From: a virus
Length of the DNA stretch: 43,291 bases
IMG/VR virus record: IMGVR_UViG_3300042547_000645
Location: 1-43,291 of that record
Strand: one strand, 5' to 3'
The notes under the pieces are model-generated. The model was not told where the DNA came from. It searched no databases and saw only the letters and a program-made list of their open reading frames with translations. Of this stretch, positions 24,201 to 31,800 are shown in pieces. The position numbers were made by a program, and so were the translations under genes. Each line of letters starts with the position of its first letter. The stretch's first letter is position 1.

Positions 24201-24524
24201 ATGGCATCATTAAAGACAGCGGCACAGTTCTTCGGGGCGGGATACACACTGGCAAGCAATACGGTTGGCTTGAAAACAAACAGCTACGCAACAGAGGCAG
24301 ATCGACTGCTGACCGAGCTGACCGACGCAGAGGCGGCAACGACCGCACCAGCGGAAGAAGTTGTTTTCGCCGTGCTTGAAATGCTCCGCACAAAGTTTGC
24401 GGCGGCTGGACTTTCTGGACTGAAGTTCTCCACACAAGACATCGCGGCAATACCCGGAACCGTTCGCCGGAGCTATCAGTTCTTTGTGGACATTGATACG
24501 GCGACTCAAAGCGTGGATGTTTGA
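24201..24524 (+). CDS. Small virion-cluster protein, 107 aa
   Basis: AGGAGG precedes the ATG. An Ala/Thr-rich helical protein with a beta-like C-terminus (GTVRRSYQFFVDIDTATQSVDV). It sits between larger virion genes, so a structural role is likely by position. No family is recognised. Confidence 0.55.
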   Translation: MASLKTAAQFFGAGYTLASNTVGLKTNSYATEADRLLTELTDAEAATTAPAEEVVFAVLEMLRTKFAAAGLSGLKFSTQDIAAIPGTVRRSYQFFVDIDTATQSVDV

Positions 24525-24573
24525 TTGACCTGAATCGAAAGTTTTATAGCGTAGAAGAAAGGCTGGTGGAATT

Positions 24574-25848
24574 ATGGTGAATAATTTGAACGATGTTCTG
24601 TTAGACAAAGACGGGAAACCCATTGGCCAGCCTGCTCCGGCAGCGCCAGAAAGAAGTTTCGGTGATGCCCTCATGGAGCGCGCCACCAAAGATCCTGTTA
24701 CGGGAGTGGCTCGCTTTAATGAAATCAATCCTGGCATTGAGCGTGTGGCCGATACGATGTACGGGAAGCTGCCTGCCGATCCGCTGCGCGAAGCGTTTAA
24801 TAACGGCATCCCGCTGGATCAGGTTCGGAACCCGTCGGCTATGATTGACCGGGCCGTTGCAGCGGGGGTATCCCCGTCCGGTTCGGTTAGTCCATCCGCC
24901 CCGCAGCCGCCTGTTCAGCAGGGTGTTCAGCAAGTTGTACCACCAGAGTCGGTCGCTAAAGGTCCGTTAAATCGGGATAGTGTTCCCGGCATGACGGCTT
25001 CCGAGATGCGAAATTATCGCGGGGAGTCCCCTATTCCGGCCAATGCGGCCCAGCCCGAAGGTATGTCGGCTATAGTTGATCGGCTGATTGCAGAAAAGCG
25101 TAGCCGCATGGAGTGGGAGCGCGGTACCGGCGAGTATAACGCCGGGCACGCCGCAGAGCTTGACGGTTTGATTCGCGCGATTGAGGCCGGACGCAAGATG
25201 GTTGATCCCAATACGGGGCTTCCGATGATTAGTGATTTGCAAGCGGCAGACGCTCTCGATGCCGCGTCTAAGACCAACTTGCGATATTCGACAACAAACT
25301 CAGATATTGGCGCAACTATTGCACGGGCGCTTGGCCAGCCAGACCGTACCGATCCGGGCAAATATGGCACCGGCAACGAGCCGTACCGCGTTTCGCAGGC
25401 GGTTCAGCAGAGTATTCCAGATTGGCTGGGAAGCATTGCTAAGGGGCAAACCAATATTACGGCTGGTGAAAATGTAAATCAGGAGCGGGCGGCAACCGTT
25501 TCCGCAGCGGCTAAGGCGTCGTCCGACCGGATGGATGTTCAGCAGCAGAAGGATGCGCAGACTGGCGACATCCGCGCTCAGAACATTGTCGATGCGTCGG
25601 GCCGGATCATCGGATACCGGGCTGGCGGCAAGGATCGTTATCTTTCAGCGACGGAGCTTGAAACGCTCAATGGCGCTGGCGGCGGATCGGCTACCTACGG
25701 CGCGGCCAGTACGAAGCCGGCGGCGAAGGCGGCTCCTGCTGCGGCCCCTGTTCAACGGACGGCGCAGGATGAAGCTGCGATCCAGTGGGCGCAGGCAAAC
25801 CCTGGGTCTCCGCAAGCGGCAGCAATTTTAAAACGTAACGGAATGTAG
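24574..25848 (+). CDS. Probable internal virion (ejection) protein, 424 aa
   Basis: Pro/Ala-rich linkers join helical segments; blocks such as NPGIERVADTMYGKLPADPLREAFNNGI and GNEPYRVSQAVQQSIPDWLGSI are well ordered. The C-terminus (QDEAAIQWAQANPGSPQAAAILKRNGM) is a small helical hairpin motif often seen at the end of phage internal proteins. It is just upstream of the giant protein, a usual place for ejection proteins of podoviruses. Confidence 0.55.
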   Translation: MVNNLNDVLLDKDGKPIGQPAPAAPERSFGDALMERATKDPVTGVARFNEINPGIERVADTMYGKLPADPLREAFNNGIPLDQVRNPSAMIDRAVAAGVSPSGSVSPSAPQPPVQQGVQQVVPPESVAKGPLNRDSVPGMTASEMRNYRGESPIPANAAQPEGMSAIVDRLIAEKRSRMEWERGTGEYNAGHAAELDGLIRAIEAGRKMVDPNTGLPMISDLQAADALDAASKTNLRYSTTNSDIGATIARALGQPDRTDPGKYGTGNEPYRVSQAVQQSIPDWLGSIAKGQTNITAGENVNQERAATVSAAAKASSDRMDVQQQKDAQTGDIRAQNIVDASGRIIGYRAGGKDRYLSATELETLNGAGGGSATYGAASTKPAAKAAPAAAPVQRTAQDEAAIQWAQANPGSPQAAAILKRNGM

Positions 25849-25856
25849 GAGTTCTT

Positions 25857-28800
25857 ATGGCCTTTGATCCCGACGCCTATCTCGCAGAAACAGACACGGC
25901 GGTGATGGATGCACCGGCTTTTGATCCGGATGCCTACCTCGCACAGAAGCCGGAGCCGACGGATCGGACGAATCCGACGGATGTTTCCGGCTTTGATCCT
26001 GATGCTTATTTGGCTCAGAAGCCGGAGCCTGTCGCCCCTGCTCCGGTGGCGGATGAGAAGCCATTCTTCCGTGCCGGTGATACCGCGGCGGCAATATGGG
26101 ATGCTGTGAAGGGGTTGGGGTCTACCGCTCCGGCGGCGTTCTATCAGCTTACCGAAGGGATGGAACGGCCTGACCGCTATTCAGATCCTGCAAAGGCGGC
26201 ATTCGCTAAGGCGGATGAGTACAATCAGGCGATGCAGGCCAAGACGGAGGCCAACCGTGCGGCAGGGACGAGCAGTTCCGTTGGCGAGTCAGTCAGAGCG
26301 GCTGGGCCAAGCCTTGGGTTTTCAGCTGGATCAATGGCCGCATCAATACCGGGTCGTATCGCTGGCGCTAAGGCTGGCGCTATGGTCGGCGGCGCTGTTG
26401 GCGGTCTAATTATTCCTGCTCCTGACCCTGCTGATATTGTTACTGTTCCGGCTGGTGCGGCAATCGGCGGATTGATTGGTGCGTTCTCTGGTGGCGTTGG
26501 CACTGGCGGAGCTGCGGCCTACCGGATGGCGGGTGCGCAGTTCCTGAATGAAGCCTTTAAGAACATTGAAGCGGAGTCCGTTCGCAAGAGCGGCCGTCCG
26601 ATGAATGAGGCTGAAAGGCAGTCGGCTTATGAAGCGCTGCTTCCGATCGCCAAGAACACGGCTATTTGGGAGGCCGGTCCTGAAGCGGTCGGCAATGCGG
26701 TAACGCTTGGCGCTGGTAAAATCATGTTCGGACTAGGCAGACCGCTCGCGTCCAAGTTTGCCGGAACACTGGCCGGCAAGGCCGCGGCTGGGGCTGGTAG
26801 TTTGGCGGTGGAGCTTGGCGGTGAAACCATTACGCAGGTAGCCCAGAAGGCAGATCAGCAGAAGCTGGATGCGATTGTCCAGGGCAGAAGTCCTGACGGA
26901 ATAGCGGCGGACTGGAGCAAGGGCGGCGTGGTTGAGGCCTTTAAGGAGGTTGCCCCGCAGACGCTGGCGATGATGGGTCTGTTCGGCGGTGCCGGTGCAG
27001 TGGCTGGTGCAATTAATAAGCAGATCAACCCCCAGCAACCAGCAACCAGCAGCCAGCAACCCTCCACCGTTCCCGTTCCAGAAGAAATGAAGGCATGGCT
27101 GGATCAGCAGGCCGGAAGACCGACAACAGAGGTCAGAGGTCAGGGGTCAGAAGTCAGTGGACAGTTTAATCGGCAGCCGTCAGACCTTCGCCTCGCAACT
27201 GATATTGAGATTTTACAGAGCGAAGATCGAAAAGCCGGAAGACCGACAGAGGTTACGGATCAGCAGAATTTAAATAACCCCCAACAGACCCCCGCCGTAT
27301 CCTTTCCGGCGGGAGAACAGCAAGCCGAGCAGGCGGCTATCGCACCGGAGGCTCCTGCCATAGCTCCGGGTGCACTTCCAGCGGTCATGGGTCAGGGGTC
27401 AGAGGTCAGCGGTTCTGCCACAATCGCCAATCCCCAATCCTCAATCCCCAATCCTCAATCCTCTGCCGACAACATCTACATGCGTATGCCGATTGAACGG
27501 GTGCAGGCGGATGCAGCGCTGGGGAACAAGCGGGCGCTTGATGCGCTGGCGATTCGGATGACGGAAGCCGGAAGACCGATGCCAGAGGTCAGAGGTCAGG
27601 GGTCAGGGGTTAGTGTGAAGGCCGCGACGAATCAACGCCCTGTTTTTTCAGATGATTTTTACGGAAGGATTGAGTCTGCTGGCTATACGGCGGCAACGAT
27701 TGGTTCGTCAGTCAGGGGAAATCCTCATTCTGAGACAAGCGCACAAGGTGCCGCATGGCGGCGCGGATTTGAAAAGTTCCAAGGTTCGGAACAAAATGTT
27801 CCAGCGGATGAAACACGTCAACCCGCAACCCTGAACCCTGAACCCTCCAACATCTACATGCGTATGCCGATTGAGCGGGTGCAGGCGGATGCAGCGCTGG
27901 GGAACAAGAGGGCGCTTGATGCGCTGGCGATTCGGATGACGGAAGCCGGAAGACCGATGACCGAAGAGGCGCGGCCACCGTCCGCACCCACAGTGGAAGC
28001 TGGACAGCCGCAGATTGCCGATGTTATAAACAGAGAGGTAAACAATGAGAAGAATAACAGATCAGGAATTGCAGGATTTGTCGAAGCGCAAGCCAGCGGG
28101 GGCGGCTTACCTGCGCCGCTACCTGCGAAGAGAAGCAGAGCAAAAGGTCAGCCAGACCAACCCCGCACCTTCAAAGAAAACCAACTCGTAAAGATCAATT
28201 CTAACCAGCAGTACATCCGCAGCGGTGACAGCTGGGTGATCGCCCGCGACGGGCGCATTATTCTCGACTCCAAAGGCAAGCGCAAGATTGTGCGCCGTCC
28301 TGAATTGATTGCCCAAATCGAGAACCGTCCGGGCTGGCAGGAACTGAAGGCTCAGGTTAAGCAGCAAGAGGGCGAGGTTCGTGCGCGCACCCGTCAGGCT
28401 GATGATGAAGTCCGCAAGTTCTACGATAGCGACCCGGCGCTGGCGCGAGTGTTGCGTGAGGGCGGAATCTTAATGCCGGAGCGCGAGCCGTTCGCAACAT
28501 ACCCCGATGAGTACGCCGCGATCCCGCGAGACTTCAGGGGCAAAGTCCACGCCGCAACAAAGCAACGTTTTGGTTTGCCGCTTGACCAGCACGCCGACCA
28601 GGTTGGAATGGACGACGAATCACTGCGCCGCAAGATGGAGGCAGCGGCTGAACAGGCTGATAAGATTCGTGAAGCGGTAATGGCCGGGCTTCCGGTTCCG
28701 GTGCAGGTTGATATGCGAGGGAATGATTTGGCCGCCGAGGCTATGCTGGCCGACATGCAGCAGGGTATCCGTCCGCCGCAGGATGCGATTGATGATTTCA

Positions 28801-31800
28801 AGGATATTTATAACGATCTGCTGAAGCTCTACGGGATCGATGAGAAGTCGCTCCGCAATCAGGACGAGCTTGCCGATGAGGATTATTATCCCGTCGAGGC
28901 GCTGGCCGAGCGCGCCGCGCTGGAGGATGAGGCCGCAGCGGCAGAGGTCAGGAGTCAGGAGTCAGGGGTCAGGGGTCAGGAGCCAGTGGTCAGGGATCAG
29001 CCCGTTGCTCCGGCTGGAGAAATGTTTGCTGACGTTCCTTTTAATCTGATGGGCGATGCTCCGGTTGAGCAGGCCCCTTTAAAACCAAAGACGCAGGAGA
29101 CCCCTGCCCTGTTCTCGAATCGGGAACTGATGGGCCGCAACTATGACGACCTGGACAACAAGGGGATTCAGGATTTGCAGGTGCAGGCGACCCGCGAGAA
29201 TGTGGATTTGACGAATGTTCCAAACTCCGCCCCGCGTATCCGTGAGGCGATCCGCGCCGCGCGGCGCTCCGATGCTCCCCGTAATCCCGTGGCCGGCGAG
29301 ATCCAGGCCGGAGCGGATGAACTTTTTGGGACGGGGGCTGGGAAGTTCCGGACGGAAGGCGCAGCTTTCTATTCCCCGCTGGCGCGTGCCGTCGAAGGAT
29401 TTAAACAGGATACCTTCTCGGTTGAGCAGCTAAAAGGAATGGTGAACAACGCTCCCGGCGTGAAGGCCGAGGAGCTTGTCGATCTTGGGTTTACCGACTG
29501 GCTGGATGGGATACAGGGCAAAGTCACGAAGGCTCAGGCGTTGGAGTTTATCAGGAACGGCGGGCCGCAGATTCAGGAAGTGGTGAAGGGGTTCGGCGCG
29601 GCTTCTACCGCGTTCGATGGGTGGAGTGATTCAGAAATCCGCGAGCATCTAGTAGAGAATATGAACGCTGATCCGGATGAAGTTCAGCCAATGAATAGAG
29701 CGGAGTTAATCGCGTGGGCTGATCGTAACGCCGATCCTTTCGATGCGTCTGGCGCTCCTAGTGATCCAAAATTCAGCCAGTACCAGCTTCCGGGAGGCGA
29801 GAACTACCGCGAGGTGTTGCTGACGCTGCCGGACACACAAAGAAAGCTGACAAAAGACGAATTGATAGAACTTGGTTCTCTAGCGAAGCAGCGTTTAGCT
29901 GCACGGATTCAAGCACAGCCGCAGCTGACATCAGAGCAAGAAGACCGCTATCAGGAGTTGGCTAAAATAGACGAACGTGTAACTAAATTGTTTCAATCAT
30001 CCCACTGGGACGAGCCGAACGTCTTGGCGCACGTCCGGTTGAACGACCGCACCGGGCCAAACGGCGAAAAGATTCTGTTCATCGAAGAGATCCAGAGCGA
30101 CTGGCATCAGGCGGGAAGGAAGGGAGGCTATAAGGGTGAAAAGAAAATTGATGCGAGCGGATGGACGGCATCGCTTAAAAATGTAAACGGAACCGAGGGG
30201 TGGGACGTTAGGGATGCTAACGGTTCTCATGTAAGCGAAGTCGCAAAAGATTGGAAGGGAGAAGTTCGCACAGCGGAGGATGCTATCCGCATTTCTTCTG
30301 CCGCAGAACAAAAGCGAGCAGACCTTGAGGGGTCTGTTCCTTCAGCTCCCTTCAAGAAGTCGTGGGCAATGCTGGCATTTAAGACAATTCTGCGGGATGC
30401 GATTGCCAATGGCTATGATTCTATATCGTGGACTCCCGGCGAGGTGCAGGCAGAGCGGTACGATTTGAGTAAGCAGATCAAGAGCCTGTCGGCGTGGAAA
30501 GTGGAAAGCGGGCAGTGGGAAGTTAATTTTGTCGATAACAACGGAACAAGCCACGGACAAGGGCCGCTTCCCGAATCAGCACTGGCTGATACTGTCGGGA
30601 AGGATTTGGCGCAGAAGATTATTGCGGACGGCGGCGGAGAGTATGCCGGTCTCGACCTCAAAGTCGGCGGCGAAGGGATGAAAGGCTTCTACGACCAGAT
30701 TCTGCCGAAGGAAATCCAGAAGTATGTCGGCAAGATGGGCGGGAAAGTGGGGACGGGAGAGGTTCAATCGTCCGAGAGGGTGTCAAAATACTACGTATTA
30801 GCAGAAGGTTTTGGACGCGCAGATCGCCAAGAGTTCGATACGCATGAAGAAGCCTATCGGCATTTGAAATCCATTCAGGCGGCAGAAGAAGAAATTACAG
30901 GAAAAACTAATGGCTATCGCGTTGAGAAGGCCATTTCAAACACGTTGGCTCCGTCTATTAAACAGGTTTGGAGCCTGCCCATCACCGACGCAATGCGCAT
31001 GAAGATTGGCGATGAAGGCCAGTCTCTTTACCGTGCTGGCGATCCGTCGGATGGGCTGACGTTTAACGAGTTCACGGAGAAGCAGAGGAATGAATCCATT
31101 CTCCTGCTGAAGCGTATCCTGGGCGACAATGTGCAGGTGCGGACGCTGGCAGAGAAGATTATGACGCCAGATGGTCAGGCCGCGCTGGGTAAGTATCAGC
31201 AGGGCTGGATTGATTTGGTGGATGGCCGTGCCGATGTGAAAGATACCGCCGCGCATGAGGCTGTTCATGCTGCCGTGGATTTGTTCCTCTCCCCTGCGGA
31301 GCGGTCGCGTCTGCTGGATGCGGTCGGCGGTAACGAAGAGTTGCTGGCTGAGAATTTTGTGCAGTATGCGAAGGATCGTTCCGGCGCGTTCGGTAAGGTG
31401 CGGATCGTGGCTGAGAAGCTGATCCGGTTTATCAAGGCGTTCGTTACAAGCCGTCAAAGTATGGGTGTTCCGTCCGATGCCGTTATTAAATTCTACGAGG
31501 ATTTGATGATGGGGAGCATGAAGAATCGCAGCGGACAGTCTGCCGGCGGGGCTGCAAGTTTCCGCGTTGATCCTAACGAAGAGAATTTCAAGAAGGTTCA
31601 ATCTCTCTACGAAGCGGCGCAGGGTGAGACCGATCCCGCGAAGCTGGAGGCGATCCGGCAGGAGTTCTATAAGATTCGGGATCTGGCGGACGCGGTTAAT
31701 GGCCGGACGGCTCCGGCGGTTTCGGCCAATACTCCGGTGAAGCGTAAGCAGTTGGCGGATATGTCCCGCGAGGAGCTGCAATCCGAAGCGAAGGCGCAGG

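Noticed and set aside
893-30521. Heptad arrays as CRISPR repeats
   Set aside because: CRISPR arrays have repeats of about 23-50 bases separated by unique spacers; these are direct 7-base tandems without spacers and no cas genes are present.
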